From Novosphingobium nitrogenifigens DSM 19370 (GTDB lineage Bacteria > Pseudomonadota > Alphaproteobacteria > Sphingomonadales > Sphingomonadaceae), in contig NZ_GL876931.1 in NCBI RefSeq assembly GCF_000192575.1, forward strand, positions 280,483 through 344,482: DNA of 64,000 nt, given 5' to 3'. The position numbers were made by a program, and so were the translations under genes. Below, in pieces: positions 35,741 through 45,083 of the stretch; positions within the stretch are counted from its first letter, which is position 1, and each line of letters starts with the position of its first letter. The notes beneath the pieces were generated by a model. That model was not told where the DNA came from, did no database searches, and saw only the letters and a program-made list of their open reading frames with translations.

Positions 35741-37036
35741 TCAGGCCGCGTCGAGTGCCTGAGCCAGATCGGCGAGGATGTCGTCGATATGCTCGATCCC
35801 GATCGACAGGCGCACATAGCCGGGGGTGACCCCGGTGGCGGCCTGTTCCTCGGCCGACAGCTGCGAATGGGTGGTCGAGGCCGGGTGAATGGCAAGGCTG
35901 CGCGCGTCACCGATATTGGCAACGTGATAGAACAGCGCGAGCGCGTTGATGAACCGCTGTCCCGCTTCCAGTCCGCCCGCCAGTTCGAAACCGACAAGGC
36001 CGCCGGTCCCGCGCTTGAGATAGATGTCGGCGAGATCCTTGGCACGCCCGCTCGCGAGCGAGGGGTGGATCACCGCGCTGACTTTGGGATGGGCGGCGAG
36101 GAAAGCGGCGACCTTGACGGCGTTTTCGCAGTGGCGCTCGATCCGCAGCGGCAGAGTCTCGAGCCCCTGGATCAATTGGAACGCATTGAACGGGGACAGC
36201 GCTGCGCCCATGTCGCGCAACAGGATCACGCGGGCGCGGATGATGTAGGCGATCGGCCCCAGCGGCTTGATGTCGCGGGCCCAGACGGCGCCGTGATAGC
36301 TGGGGTCGGGCGTGTTGAGCAGCGGCTGGCGTTCGGGGAAGGCTTCCCAGTCGAAATTGCCGCTATCGACGATGAGCCCGCCGATCGAGGTGCCGTGGCC
36401 GCCGATGTACTTGGTGCTGGAATAGACGACGATCGCTGCGCCATGATCGAATGGGCGCACCAGCAGCGGTGCGGCGGTGTTGTCGACGATCAGCGGAATG
36501 CCGTATTCGCGCCCGATGGCGGCGACTTCCGCGATGGGAAAAGCGACCAGTTTGGGATTGGGCAGGGCTTCGGCATAATAGGCGCGGGTGCGCTCGTCGG
36601 TCGCGCGACGGAACGCTTCCGGGTCGGACGGGTCGACGAAGCGGACCTCGATGCCCAGATCCTTGAGCGTATTGGCAAACAGGTTCCAGGTGCCGCCATA
36701 GAGGTCGGTCGAGGAAACGATGTTGTCGCCTGCGCGCGCGAGATTGAGCACGGCATAAGTCGATGCCGCCTGCCCGGATGCGACGGCAAGGGCCGCCACG
36801 CCGCCTTCGAGCGCGGCAATGCGCTTTTCCAGAACGTCGGTCGTGGGATTGCCGAGGCGGGTATAGATATTGCCCAGTTCCTTCAGGCCAAAGAGATTGG
36901 CCGCATGGGTGGTGTCGTGGAACTGGTACGAAGTCGTCTGGTGGATCGGCACCGCGACCGAGCCGGTCGAGGGATCGGCGCGCCAGCCGGCATGAAGGGC
37001 AAGCGTCTCGGGACGCGCATTGGCAAGATCGGTCAT
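35741..37036 (-). CDS. metY: O-acetylhomoserine aminocarboxypropyltransferase (MetY)
   Basis: This 431-residue PLP enzyme makes homocysteine from O-acetylhomoserine and sulfide. The Cys/Met metabolism PLP signature is intact: Lys209 in [33 protein letters not shown] for cofactor and substrate contacts, and [11 protein letters not shown]. The length of about 430 residues, with an insertion after the lysine loop ([20 protein letters not shown]), separates it from the shorter cystathionine synthases. GAGAGGAA six bases before the ATG at 37036 fixes the start. No SAM riboswitch consensus was recognised in the roughly 130 bp leader. Confidence 0.92.
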   Translation of the reverse strand: MTDLANARPETLALHAGWRADPSTGSVAVPIHQTTSYQFHDTTHAANLFGLKELGNIYTRLGNPTTDVLEKRIAALEGGVAALAVASGQAASTYAVLNLARAGDNIVSSTDLYGGTWNLFANTLKDLGIEVRFVDPSDPEAFRRATDERTRAYYAEALPNPKLVAFPIAEVAAIGREYGIPLIVDNTAAPLLVRPFDHGAAIVVYSSTKYIGGHGTSIGGLIVDSGNFDWEAFPERQPLLNTPDPSYHGAVWARDIKPLGPIAYIIRARVILLRDMGAALSPFNAFQLIQGLETLPLRIERHCENAVKVAAFLAAHPKVSAVIHPSLASGRAKDLADIYLKRGTGGLVGFELAGGLEAGQRFINALALFYHVANIGDARSLAIHPASTTHSQLSAEEQAATGVTPGYVRLSIGIEHIDDILADLAQALDAA

Positions 37037-37169
37037 TGCTGTTCCTCTCACTGACGGCTTACCCGTCCGCCTCGGGGGGATCGCCGTTTGTCTATCGTTG
37101 TGATTGAGAATTGCAAGAAGCCATTGGTGGCCCGCTGACATCGACTTTCCGCGAAAGGGAAAGGTCGCG

Positions 37170-37245
37170 TGGTAGGCCCGGCAGGATTTGAACCCGCGAC
37201 CTAGCCGTTATGAGCGGCCAGCTCTAACCGCTGAGCTACGGGCCC
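37170..37245 (-). tRNA. tRNA with CAT anticodon (Met elongator or Ile2)
   Basis: The minus strand gives a 76-nt cloverleaf with 5' GGGCCCG, D-arm GCTCAGCGGTTAGAGC, anticodon loop CTCATAA, T-arm GGGTTCAAATCC, acceptor CGGGCCT, discriminator A and encoded CCA. CAT can be elongator Met or Ile (lysidine-modified). The acceptor begins with a G-U pair. The initiator type is excluded because the first pair is not mismatched in the C-A manner and the anticodon stem lacks the GGG/CCC pairs. Confidence 0.85.
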
Positions 37246-37318
37246 CCACGCGCATTCGGACCTAGTGCCGACTTCGATACTTGGCAAGCCGACTGCGCGA
37301 TCTGTTTTTCGATGGAAT

Positions 37319-38332
37319 TCAGCGCCCGGCCGCCGTGACGATTTCCTCGATAGTCGTCGGGACCACGCCTTGCTGACGCAAATAGGTGAAGACGGTGCTC
37401 CACCATTCATAAAGCCGGTCAAGGGCTTGCGCATCGCGGACATAGGGCGTGTGCCCGGGGCTGAGCGAGGGGCTGTGGAACGAGAAGACCAGGATCGGCA
37501 GCCCATCGGCAAGCGCGCTGTCGATGGCGCGCAGGGCTTCGATCCGGTTCACCCCTTCGGGCGTCAGCGGCACGCGTTCGAGCAAGCCCATCCGTGCGAG
37601 CACGCCGCGCAGGCGGGGAATGCGCCACATCGCGGGATAGAGCCAGTCGCCATGGGCGCGTAGCGCGCCGCAGAACACCGTCGTCAACGGCAATTCCATC
37701 AGGCCGCGCGCGCGGTCGATCCACCATGGCCGGACGGGATGCGTGCGGAAATTCGGTCCGCCCTGATCCGAATAGTCGAACCGGGCGCGGATCGACGTGT
37801 CGATGGCAATGTCACCGTCAGCCAGGATCTGTGCCGTGCTCGGGCCCACGCCATAGCGTCCCGCGCGATAGATGCGCGGCTTTGTCCCGAATGCCGTCTC
37901 GATCGTGCGCGACAGGCCTTCGAACTTCGCGCGTTCGAGGTCGGCGGGGAGGTTTCCGGCATAGCTGTTGACGGCGTTGATGTCTTCGTCGTGCGGCGGG
38001 CTGACCCAGGGGTGAAGCTGAATGCCGACATCGGCCCGTCCTTCACTGACGGCGCGTCCTACCACGTCGACGACGCGCGGGTCGCAGGCCACCGGGTAAT
38101 CGACCAGATAGGTGGGGCAGATCCCCGCGTTTTCGCAAAACTGCTGGAAACGGCCGAGGCCGGGAACGTGGGACAGGCCATGGCCGAAACGGTCGAACGG
38201 CTTTTCCCAGTCGAATTCTTCCTCGGTGTCGACCGTCACCAGGAAACGCGGGCCAAAGCCCGGTGCAAATTGAACGAAGTCCTCGGGCCCCGGGATATCG
38301 CGAATATCCCGGCAGCCGTTGTTTCCAGCCAA
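37319..38332 (-). CDS. WalW-like polysaccharide deacetylase
   Basis: This 337-residue NodB-fold protein is close to the WalW group of LPS or exopolysaccharide clusters. Visible motifs are FLVTVDTEEEFDWEKPF (catalytic Asp with the following acid), VGIQLHPW (metal His), YRAGRYGVGPST and the C-terminal FSFHSPSLSPGHTPY. The start is TTG at 38332, with AAGGGG seven bases upstream. It probably acts on cell-surface carbohydrate, but no glycosyltransferase cluster is adjacent. It lies 41 bp from the kinase-like gene on the same strand. Confidence 0.82.
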   Translation of the reverse strand: MAGNNGCRDIRDIPGPEDFVQFAPGFGPRFLVTVDTEEEFDWEKPFDRFGHGLSHVPGLGRFQQFCENAGICPTYLVDYPVACDPRVVDVVGRAVSEGRADVGIQLHPWVSPPHDEDINAVNSYAGNLPADLERAKFEGLSRTIETAFGTKPRIYRAGRYGVGPSTAQILADGDIAIDTSIRARFDYSDQGGPNFRTHPVRPWWIDRARGLMELPLTTVFCGALRAHGDWLYPAMWRIPRLRGVLARMGLLERVPLTPEGVNRIEALRAIDSALADGLPILVFSFHSPSLSPGHTPYVRDAQALDRLYEWWSTVFTYLRQQGVVPTTIEEIVTAAGR

Positions 38333-38373
38333 AAATCGTCCCCTTCAACCGACAACGCGGTTACATTTGCGGG

Positions 38374-40239
38374 CTAGGAAGCGGCGGCGCTCCGGTCAAG
38401 TGTGATGGCGGCCAGAGGCACTGTCATGGAAAGCGCAGGGGATGTCCCCTGTCCACGGGCCGGGTCGGGTGTGGCGCGTTCGAGGCAGCCGCCCGCCGCG
38501 CGCAATTCGGTGGCGCAAAGCCGCAGGGCAAAGCCGGGGCCGAGCATGGCTGCCCCCGGGACGATGCCTCCGCGCGCCGGTTCGGACGCAAACAGCGAAG
38601 CCTCGTCCCGCATCGCTAGCGCGGAGGGGAGCGTCATCAGGAGCTGTGCGGCGGTTCCCGACGGCGTGGGGGACAGCGCGAACGTCATGCGTTCGCCCGG
38701 TGCCGCAGAGCCGATCAGAGTCGAGACCAGACGCCACAGGGTTCGCTCGATCTCCTCGGACGCCAACGGGACCATGACGGCCTCGGGCGGGATCGACCAG
38801 CGCAGGCGGATCTCGCGCGGCGCGGTCAGCGGTTCGATCTGCCCTGCGAGACGGTCGAGCATCGCGGCGAGATCGGTTTCGCCGGTTTCCATTGTGGCGC
38901 GCCCGGTTTCGAGTCGGACCAGCCGCTCGACATCCTCGAACCCGGCCAGCATGCGCGCCGCGTCCGCCGCGATCGAGGCGGCAAGGCTGCGATACTGGTG
39001 CGGGGTGGGGCCGAACAGCTGTTGCTGGATCAGTTCGGCAAAGCCCTGGATCGCGTTGATCGGCGTGCGCAGTTCATGCAGCATCTGTTGCAGCATGTCG
39101 GACGAGGGTTCGACGCGCGGTGCCGGTTGCGACCGTCGGGCCGCCGGGGGGCGACGCAGACGAGCGCGATAGCCCTGGAACTGGCCACCGTCCTCGCCGA
39201 AAATCGGGGCGGCATCGATGCGCCAGACCCCGGCGATCTTTGCTGCGCCGTCGAGCGTCATCAACCCGCACACGATCGGCAGGCGGGCGCGAAAAGCGGC
39301 AAGGCTGGACGCATCGACCGAGGCGGTCGCCGCCGGCGAAGGCGGCACGAACGGCGTGTGTCCGACCAGCATGGCGGGATCGACGGTGCCCGCGCCGACG
39401 CCGACGATCGAACCGCTCGCATCGATCGAGATGTCGACTTCGGTCGCGACCGGATCGCGGGGGCGGCCGGTTTCGCCAAGGGGCAGGCTGGCCTGCTCGT
39501 CGTCATCGTTCTCTTCGTCGACACGGTCGTCGGTGTCGCGGGTGCGGCGAAAGGCCTCGATCCGGCGGACGATGGCGCCGATGCCTTCGCGCGGGGCGGC
39601 CGGTTCGATCCGGCGCTCGGTGTCGCGGGGCAGGGTGATGAGCACGCCGCCTTTGGTCGGGGGCGTTTCGGGTTCTGGCTTTTCGATCTCGGCCTGAACA
39701 GGCGGCTGGGCGATGGTTGCGACCGGGGCTGGCGTTTCGATGACGGCTTCAGCCGGGGTTTCGACCGGGGCTTGGGCCATGCTTTCCGTCGCGGATTCGG
39801 CGGAAGGGACCGGCAGGACGAAATCGTCGATGCCCAGTTTCTGCAAGAGGTCGACGACGGGTGCCCCGAGGTCGCGGCGGTGGCGCAGCACGCCGCGCGC
39901 CTGGATCGGCAATTGAGGAATGAGGTTCAGCCAGGTTTCATCGTCGAGCCGGGCGCGGTTGATCGCGGCGATGCCGCTGCGCTGTCCCTTGCCGGCGAAG
40001 TGGGCAATCAGGCGGGGCGAGCGCAGCGTGGCAAGGCCGAGCAGGACCGCTGCTGCCGCGTCGCCCAATTCGTTGTGGATATCGTCGAGCCGGGCAAGCG
40101 CGCGGTCGTGAGTCGTCGTCCATGCCGCTGTCGGGGTACGCCCGAGCAGATCGGCAAGCTGCCGGAACTGGGTGTTGAGACCGGTCCGCCCCGCGGCGTG
40201 CGTTCGCAGCACGGTTTCGAGGCGGTCATCGACGATCAT
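38374..40239 (-). CDS. Divergent sensor histidine kinase-like protein
   Basis: This 621-residue cytosolic protein has four parts. Residues 1-145 are a helical domain I cannot name. Residues 150-260 are a Pro/Glu/Asp-rich linker (EENDDDEQ). Residues 262-365 are a PAS-like domain. From 380 there is a HisKA domain with phosphoacceptor His388 in MLHELRTPINAIQGFAEL. The following ATPase-like region keeps little of the consensus: the N-box position reads LWRLVSTLIGSAAPG without the conserved Asn, and no DxGxG box is seen, only GPGFALRL. It may be a phosphotransfer or scaffold protein and not an active kinase. No transmembrane segment or response regulator lies nearby. GGAG precedes the ATG. Confidence 0.75.
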   Translation of the reverse strand: MIVDDRLETVLRTHAAGRTGLNTQFRQLADLLGRTPTAAWTTTHDRALARLDDIHNELGDAAAAVLLGLATLRSPRLIAHFAGKGQRSGIAAINRARLDDETWLNLIPQLPIQARGVLRHRRDLGAPVVDLLQKLGIDDFVLPVPSAESATESMAQAPVETPAEAVIETPAPVATIAQPPVQAEIEKPEPETPPTKGGVLITLPRDTERRIEPAAPREGIGAIVRRIEAFRRTRDTDDRVDEENDDDEQASLPLGETGRPRDPVATEVDISIDASGSIVGVGAGTVDPAMLVGHTPFVPPSPAATASVDASSLAAFRARLPIVCGLMTLDGAAKIAGVWRIDAAPIFGEDGGQFQGYRARLRRPPAARRSQPAPRVEPSSDMLQQMLHELRTPINAIQGFAELIQQQLFGPTPHQYRSLAASIAADAARMLAGFEDVERLVRLETGRATMETGETDLAAMLDRLAGQIEPLTAPREIRLRWSIPPEAVMVPLASEEIERTLWRLVSTLIGSAAPGERMTFALSPTPSGTAAQLLMTLPSALAMRDEASLFASEPARGGIVPGAAMLGPGFALRLCATELRAAGGCLERATPDPARGQGTSPALSMTVPLAAITLDRSAAAS

Positions 40240-40561
40240 CTGTGGCTCCGCTCCCGTGGTGTGTTGCTGCGCGATCGATCCGGTTGCGTCCCTGTGGTCG
40301 GCACCCGGCCCCGATTGTTAAGGGCAAGGATGAAACGACTGGTGAACGGTCCCGGCCGGCCGCCTTGCCCCGGTAAACACTAACAAAATGTGCACGCGCG
40401 AAAAGGGCTACGTTGACTGCGTTGCAATGTGGGACGATTGCGGTAAGAGACAATAAAATTATAGCGGGACAGGATTCTGCGGCAAAATGTTGCCGGGTGC
40501 GGGCCACTCGGACCTCTCTGTGCAGATTCTGATTTTTTTTGACGTGATGGCAACGAGGACC
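40240..40561. other. Divergent promoter region between the kinase-like gene and lrp
   Basis: These 322 bp contain no supported gene. The stretch 40380-40500 is the most AT-rich part (AACACTAACAAAATG; CAATAAAATTATAG) and contains the candidate lrp promoter. I found no clear operator palindrome. Confidence 0.6.
40438..40465 (+). promoter_or_regulatory. Candidate promoter of the Lrp-family gene
   Basis: TTGCGG (40438-40443) and TATAGC (40460-40465) are separated by 16 bp in an AT-rich stretch about 95 bp before the start codon. The match is moderate. Confidence 0.4.
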
Positions 40562-41029
40562 ATGGCGACACTGGATGCGATTGATCGTCGGCTGCTGGCC
40601 GAATTGCAGGCTGAAGGTCGGGTGACGAACGTCGAACTCGCCCAGCGCGTGGGACTGACGGCGCCCCCGTGCCTGCGTCGCGTGCGTGCGCTCGAAGACG
40701 AAGGGGTGATCCGCGGCTATCACGCCGATCTCGATGCGGCGAAGCTCGGCTTCTCCATCACCGTTTTCGCGCTTGTCAGCCTCAAGAGCCAGGCCGAGGA
40801 ATCGCTGCGCCAGTTCGAGGACCACATGCGCGGTCTTCCCGAAGTGCGCGAATGCCACATGCTCAACGGCGAGATCGATTTCATCCTCAAGATCGTGTCG
40901 CGCGATTTGCAGAGCTTTCAGGAATTCCTGACCAGCAAGCTGACCCCGGCGCCCAACGTCGCCAGTGTCAAGACTTCGCTGACGATTCGCACTGCCAAGC
41001 AGGTGCCGGGCGTTCCGCTGGAGGAATGA
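40562..41029 (+). CDS. Lrp/AsnC-family transcriptional regulator
   Basis: This 155-residue feast/famine regulator has an N-terminal HTH (LDAIDRRLLAELQAEGRVTNVELAQRVGLTAPPCLRRVRALEDEG) and a C-terminal RAM ligand-binding domain (LGFSITVFALVSL; VRECHMLNGEIDFILKIVSRDL). ATG 40562 is preferred, with GAGGA close upstream and the family's normal ATLDxID start. An in-frame ATG at 40547 and a GTG at 40544 would add up to six residues. The target genes are unknown; Lrp proteins usually respond to amino acids. Confidence 0.9.
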   Translation: MATLDAIDRRLLAELQAEGRVTNVELAQRVGLTAPPCLRRVRALEDEGVIRGYHADLDAAKLGFSITVFALVSLKSQAEESLRQFEDHMRGLPEVRECHMLNGEIDFILKIVSRDLQSFQEFLTSKLTPAPNVASVKTSLTIRTAKQVPGVPLEE

Positions 41030-41031
41030 TG

Positions 41032-41066
41032 GCCCGGTAATTTTCGGAACATCGTAATTCCCGGGC
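41032..41066. terminator. Bidirectional hairpin between convergent lrp and ankyrin genes
   Basis: GCCCGGTAATT pairs with AATTCCCGGGC around a 13-base loop (one bulge). It fills almost the whole 39-bp gap, as expected for a shared terminator. Confidence 0.65.
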
Positions 41067-41068
41067 AA

Positions 41069-42391
41069 TCAAGGATGGGTGGGGCAGTCCGGCTGGATCA
41101 GGTGCCCTTTCGCGTCGGTCTTGTATTCGACATCGAGCCTGATCGGCAGGCAGACTCCATCGGTCTTGAGCCGGGCAAAGACAGCGCGGTAGTCGGGGAT
41201 CATGTCCGGCGGGACCAGCGTGTTTTCCGAAAACTGCTCGATCCTTAGGGCCAGCGCGACTTTGTCGTCCTTGACCAGCGACCAGTGCTCGGCCAGCCAG
41301 TGCCAGCCCTGCTCGGCGATGACCACGTCCCACAGGGCCGGGATTCCCGCGACAAGATGATCGGGATCGGCCCCGGCGGCGATCATGGCGTCGAACCCGG
41401 CGTAATGGCCGCCCGCATGCCCTGCGAGCCACGCGTTTTCGAGAAAAGTGTGCCGGGCGTCATGGCCTTCTGCCTTGCCGCCATGGGCGAGCAGCGTCAC
41501 GAGAACGGCAGGATCGCGCAAGGCGGCGGCTCGTCCGACAGCGGTGTCGCCGTGGCCGAGATCGAGATTGGCGTCGGCGCCTGCGTCGAGCAGGGCTGAG
41601 GCCGCGACCGGATTGGCGCAGGCGACGCTCCAGCCGAGCAGGCTCTGTCCATGGTCATCGGGGCCGACTTTGCGGTCGAGCGCGGCTTTCCCGCCATTTG
41701 CCGCGACAAAGGCGGCAATTTCGCGGGAGAGTGTCGCCGCATCGTGTCCGGCCGGAGCGCAAAGGGTGCGGGCAAGCACTGCCGCCGGGGTCGAGCCGAA
41801 GATATCGGCGGCGCGTCGTCCGCTCAGCCGGAACTCGGCGTAGCCGAGCCGGACAATGTCCGGGGCATGATCGTCCCGTTCGGCCGGTGCCAGAGGCGCG
41901 AGCCGGCGATGATCGAGCCATCCGGCGCAGGCCTTGCCGAGTTCGCCCAGCTCGCGCACGATCAGCACATGTGGTTCGATCGCCGGCTCGGCGCGGACGT
42001 GATCGGCCAGAACCTGATTGATGATCCGCGCGGCGTCCTTGTCGATGGTCCCGGGGGCCGGATGCGCGAATCGGGCAGGCAGGCGCGACAGGCGTTGTCG
42101 CATCCGCCAGGCGGTATCGACGGCGGCCGCGCGTTGCGCCGGATCGGGCAGCGTCGAACCCTGTTCGTCGAGTGCCGCAGCGCCGGTATGGCAGAAAAGG
42201 GTTCGGGCATCGTCCGACACGGCCCCGGTCACGAGCGACGCCATCGGCAGCGGGGCATCGTCCTGCGCCCGGGCCGGGGTGGAAAGACCGGGAAAAAACA
42301 TCGCCGCCAGACCGATCATCACCGCAAGTGCGGCGGCACCGCGCGGTGCGAAGCGGAGGGGCGCAGGGGTATGCTGTCGGTTGTCGTTCAT
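41069..42391 (-). CDS. Periplasmic ankyrin-repeat protein
   Basis: This 440-residue protein has an N-terminal signal or anchor (AALAVMIGLAAMFFPGLSTPARA) and then a helical region of unknown type to about residue 215. Ankyrin-like repeats follow (about 235-335: GQSLLGWSVACANPVAASALLDAGADANLDL, DTAVGRAAALRDPAVLVTLLAHGG, HYAGFDAMIAAGADPDHL). The C-terminal 100 residues are not recognised. The role is unknown; ankyrin proteins mediate protein contacts. ATG 42391 is taken in place of the upstream TTG at 42412. Paired Cys residues suggest an oxidising compartment, consistent with export. Confidence 0.72.
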   Translation of the reverse strand: MNDNRQHTPAPLRFAPRGAAALAVMIGLAAMFFPGLSTPARAQDDAPLPMASLVTGAVSDDARTLFCHTGAAALDEQGSTLPDPAQRAAAVDTAWRMRQRLSRLPARFAHPAPGTIDKDAARIINQVLADHVRAEPAIEPHVLIVRELGELGKACAGWLDHRRLAPLAPAERDDHAPDIVRLGYAEFRLSGRRAADIFGSTPAAVLARTLCAPAGHDAATLSREIAAFVAANGGKAALDRKVGPDDHGQSLLGWSVACANPVAASALLDAGADANLDLGHGDTAVGRAAALRDPAVLVTLLAHGGKAEGHDARHTFLENAWLAGHAGGHYAGFDAMIAAGADPDHLVAGIPALWDVVIAEQGWHWLAEHWSLVKDDKVALALRIEQFSENTLVPPDMIPDYRAVFARLKTDGVCLPIRLDVEYKTDAKGHLIQPDCPTHP

Positions 42392-42454
42392 CGTTCCAGC
42401 CCGGAGGCGCAACCGGCATGAGCCGGGCGCTTCCGGGCCGCTAGCGGTCGAACA

Positions 42455-42739
42455 TTACCGTTTCTGGGCATTCTCGTGATGGCGGATCACTTCCTGAATG
42501 ATGAAGCGCAGGAACTTTTCCGAAAATTCCGGATCGAGCCGGGCTTCTTCGGCCAGACGGCGCAGGCGCGCGATCTGTCGTTCCTCGCGACCGGGGTCGC
42601 TGGGGGGGAGGGCGTGTTCGGCCTTGTAGGCGCCGACCGCCTGGGTGATGCGAAAACGTTCGGCGAGGATGTGAATCATTGCCGCATCAATGTTGTCGAT
42701 GCTCTGGCGGTAGCCCGCCAGCACCGGATCTTCGCTCAT
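42455..42739 (-). CDS. Chorismate mutase, AroQ class
   Basis: This 94-residue all-helical protein converts chorismate to prephenate for Phe/Tyr synthesis. The AroQ pattern is visible: YRQSIDNIDAAMIHILAERFRITQAVGAYKAEHALPPSDPGREERQIARLRRLAEEARLDPEFSEKFLRFI with the conserved Arg, Lys and Glu/Gln positions of the helix bundle. The start is the ATG at 42739, preceded by AAGGA eight bases upstream, which gives the normal AroQ length. It is divergent from the prenyl synthase gene. Confidence 0.88.
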   Translation of the reverse strand: MSEDPVLAGYRQSIDNIDAAMIHILAERFRITQAVGAYKAEHALPPSDPGREERQIARLRRLAEEARLDPEFSEKFLRFIIQEVIRHHENAQKR

Positions 42740-42858
42740 CCCGAGGTTCCTTGTTGCCATGGCCCATGCGAATTGGGCTGCCCAAATGGTCGGGTTACGC
42801 CTTACCCGCGCAACTTGCGACTTGCCAAGCGGCGACCCACACGCCAAGCGGTCGGGCG

Positions 42859-43872
42859 ATGACTGCCTCGATCCATTCGCTGCCCCGCCGGGCCGAACCC
42901 TCGCTCCAACCGCTTCTGGCGCTGGTCGCCGACGGCATGAACAGCGTAAACGCGGTGATCCTTGACCGGATGCAGTCGCGCATTCCGCTGATTCCCGCGC
43001 TGGCGGGCCACCTGATTGCCGGTGGCGGCAAACGGATGCGGCCGATGCTGACGCTCGCCGGGGCCGAACTTGTCGGGTACGGCGGCAGTCGCCATTACAA
43101 GCTGGCAGCCGCAGTCGAATTTATTCACACCGCGACCTTGCTGCATGACGATGTCGTCGATGGCTCGGACATGCGCCGGGGGAAGAAAGCGGCGAATATC
43201 ATCTACGGCAATCCCGCGACGGTTCTTGTCGGGGACTTCCTGTTCAGCCGCAGCTTCGAGCTGATGGTCGAGGACGGATCGATCAAGGTCCTGCGCATTC
43301 TGTCGAATGCCTCGGCAATCATTACCGAGGGCGAAGTCGATCAATTGATCGCCCAGCGCGAAATCGAGACCAGCGAGGAACGCTATCTTGCCATCATCAA
43401 CGGCAAGACGGCGGCGCTTTTCGCGGCGGCCTGTCGCATCGCGGCGGTCGTTGCCGAGCGTCCCGAGGACGAGGAACTCGCGCTCGACGCCTATGGCCGC
43501 CACCTCGGCACGGCGTTCCAGCTTGCCGACGACGCGATCGACTATGATTCGGACGCGGACGTGATGGGCAAGGACAAGGGTGACGATTTCCGCGAGGGCA
43601 AGATGACCCTGCCGGTGATTCTCGCCTATGCGCGCGGAAATGCCGAGGAGCGCGAATTCTGGCGCCGCGCGATCGCGGGCGAACGCAACGGCGAGGCCGA
43701 TCTGGCCCATGCCATCGAACTTATCCGCAAGCACGATGCGGTTCTGGCGACGCGCGAACGGGCCCGCCATTATGCGCAGCGCGCGATCGACGCGATTGCG
43801 TCTTTCCCCGCGTCGGCGGCAAAGTCGGCGATGATCGAAGCGGCCGAATTCGCCGTAGCCCGCCGCTTCTGA
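42859..43872 (+). CDS. ispB: Polyprenyl (octaprenyl/decaprenyl) diphosphate synthase
   Basis: This 337-residue trans-prenyltransferase builds the ubiquinone side chain. The two aspartate-rich motifs are present: LLHDDVVDGSDMRRGKK (FARM, DDxxD) and LADDAIDYDSDADVMGK (SARM), along with GGGKRMRPMLTL at the N-terminus. A small residue upstream of FARM (HTATL) indicates a long-chain product; in sphingomonads Q10 would be expected. ATG 42859 starts the family-like SLQPLLALVADGMNSVNAVI region. A perfect hairpin follows. Confidence 0.92.
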   Translation: MTASIHSLPRRAEPSLQPLLALVADGMNSVNAVILDRMQSRIPLIPALAGHLIAGGGKRMRPMLTLAGAELVGYGGSRHYKLAAAVEFIHTATLLHDDVVDGSDMRRGKKAANIIYGNPATVLVGDFLFSRSFELMVEDGSIKVLRILSNASAIITEGEVDQLIAQREIETSEERYLAIINGKTAALFAAACRIAAVVAERPEDEELALDAYGRHLGTAFQLADDAIDYDSDADVMGKDKGDDFREGKMTLPVILAYARGNAEEREFWRRAIAGERNGEADLAHAIELIRKHDAVLATRERARHYAQRAIDAIASFPASAAKSAMIEAAEFAVARRF

Positions 43873-43898
43873 TTCTTTCCCAACCGTTGACGGGAACA

Positions 43899-43931
43899 TT
43901 TGCGCCGCGCGGTTCGTCCGCGCGGCGCAAA
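43899..43931. terminator. Perfect 14-bp hairpin terminator between convergent genes
   Basis: TTTGCGCCGCGCGG and its exact complement CCGCGCGGCGCAAA flank the loop TTCGT, followed by GGTTTTCC. It lies between the prenyl synthase and the opposed aldo/keto reductase and probably serves both. Confidence 0.85.
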
Positions 43932-43951
43932 GGTTTTCCAAAGAAGACGTC

Positions 43952-44968
43952 TCAGCCCATCGGATAGAGGATATCGTGGCTGACCGCGTTGACGGCGTCG
44001 AGGGCCGTCTGGGGCAGGACCAGATCGGCGGCAGCCAGAATCGGGTCGAGCTGTCCTTCGCCGCTGACCCCGACGATGGTCGAGGCGACGAAGTCATGCT
44101 GTTTCGACCAGGCGACCGCGAACGTGACCGGATCGATGCCGTATTCGGCAGCGATGGCGGCAAAGCGTTCGGCCGAAGCGACCGACCTGTCGTTGACGAA
44201 GCGCTGGGCCATGGCCGTCTGGCGTCCTCCCAGTCCGAGGTAATGGGTGAACCGGGCGCCTTCGGGGCGGGCACCGTTGCTGTACTTGCACGCCAGAACC
44301 CCGCCTGCGATCGGTGAATAGGGGATCAGGCTGACCCCTTCCTTGCGGCAGACTTGCGCCAGTTCGTCTTCGAAGCGGCGGTTGTTGAGGCTGAAATTGT
44401 TCTGGATCGTCTGATAGCGGCCGACGCCCAGCTTTTCCGAGGCGGCAATCGACTTCATCAGGCCCCACGAGGTCTCGTTCGAGCACCCGGTGATCCGCAC
44501 TTTGCCTGCGCGCACGAGTTCGTCGAGCACTTCCATGGTCTCTTCATACGACGTGTCGTGGTCGGGCCAGTGGGTCTGGTAAAGGTCGATGTAATCGGTG
44601 CCGAGCTTGCGCAGGCTTTCCTCGACCGCAACGGTGATGTTGCGACGGTCGAGCGCGGTCAGCCCGCTGCGCTTGGGCGCGCGGAACCACACGTGGCTGG
44701 GGCCGGCCACCTTGGTTGCCAGAATGACGCCGTCACGCGGCTTCGTCTTGAGCCACTTGCCCACGATTTCCTCGGTCCGTCCGACCCATTTTGCATCGGG
44801 CGGCACGGGGTACATTTCGGCGGTGTCATAGAAATTGATCCCGGCCTCGAAACAGCGGTCGAGAATGCGCAGTGCTTCGGCTTCGCCGGTCTGGCTACCG
44901 AAGGTCATGGTGCCCATGCAGATGTCGGACACGACAATGGCCGACGTGCCGAGGCGTCGATGTTGCAT
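43952..44968 (-). CDS. Aldo/keto reductase
   Basis: This 338-residue NADPH-dependent TIM-barrel reductase is of the Tas/YajO type. The catalytic residues are in DTAEMYPVP (Asp and Tyr), ILATKVAGPS (Lys) and YQTHWPDHD (His). The NADPH-binding C-terminus contains VAWSKQHDFVASTIVGVSGEGQL. GGAG eight bases before the ATG supports the start. Substrate unknown; this branch usually reduces small aldehydes. Confidence 0.88.
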   Translation of the reverse strand: MQHRRLGTSAIVVSDICMGTMTFGSQTGEAEALRILDRCFEAGINFYDTAEMYPVPPDAKWVGRTEEIVGKWLKTKPRDGVILATKVAGPSHVWFRAPKRSGLTALDRRNITVAVEESLRKLGTDYIDLYQTHWPDHDTSYEETMEVLDELVRAGKVRITGCSNETSWGLMKSIAASEKLGVGRYQTIQNNFSLNNRRFEDELAQVCRKEGVSLIPYSPIAGGVLACKYSNGARPEGARFTHYLGLGGRQTAMAQRFVNDRSVASAERFAAIAAEYGIDPVTFAVAWSKQHDFVASTIVGVSGEGQLDPILAAADLVLPQTALDAVNAVSHDILYPMG

Positions 44969-45083
44969 CAGGATAACTCCATTGATGAAAACGCTGCATA
45001 AAACGGGATCAAGGTGGCAGCGTGCAACCGATCTGCCCGACGATCGGGCAGAGGGTCAAGGGATGGTGGTTCAGGCGCGCATG

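Noticed and set aside
37037..37169. A SAM or SAH riboswitch before metY
   Set aside because: The leader was read on the minus strand for known cores, including AAAGCTAAA-like and pseudoknot arms. None was recognised, only a normal ribosome binding site and an AT-rich stretch.
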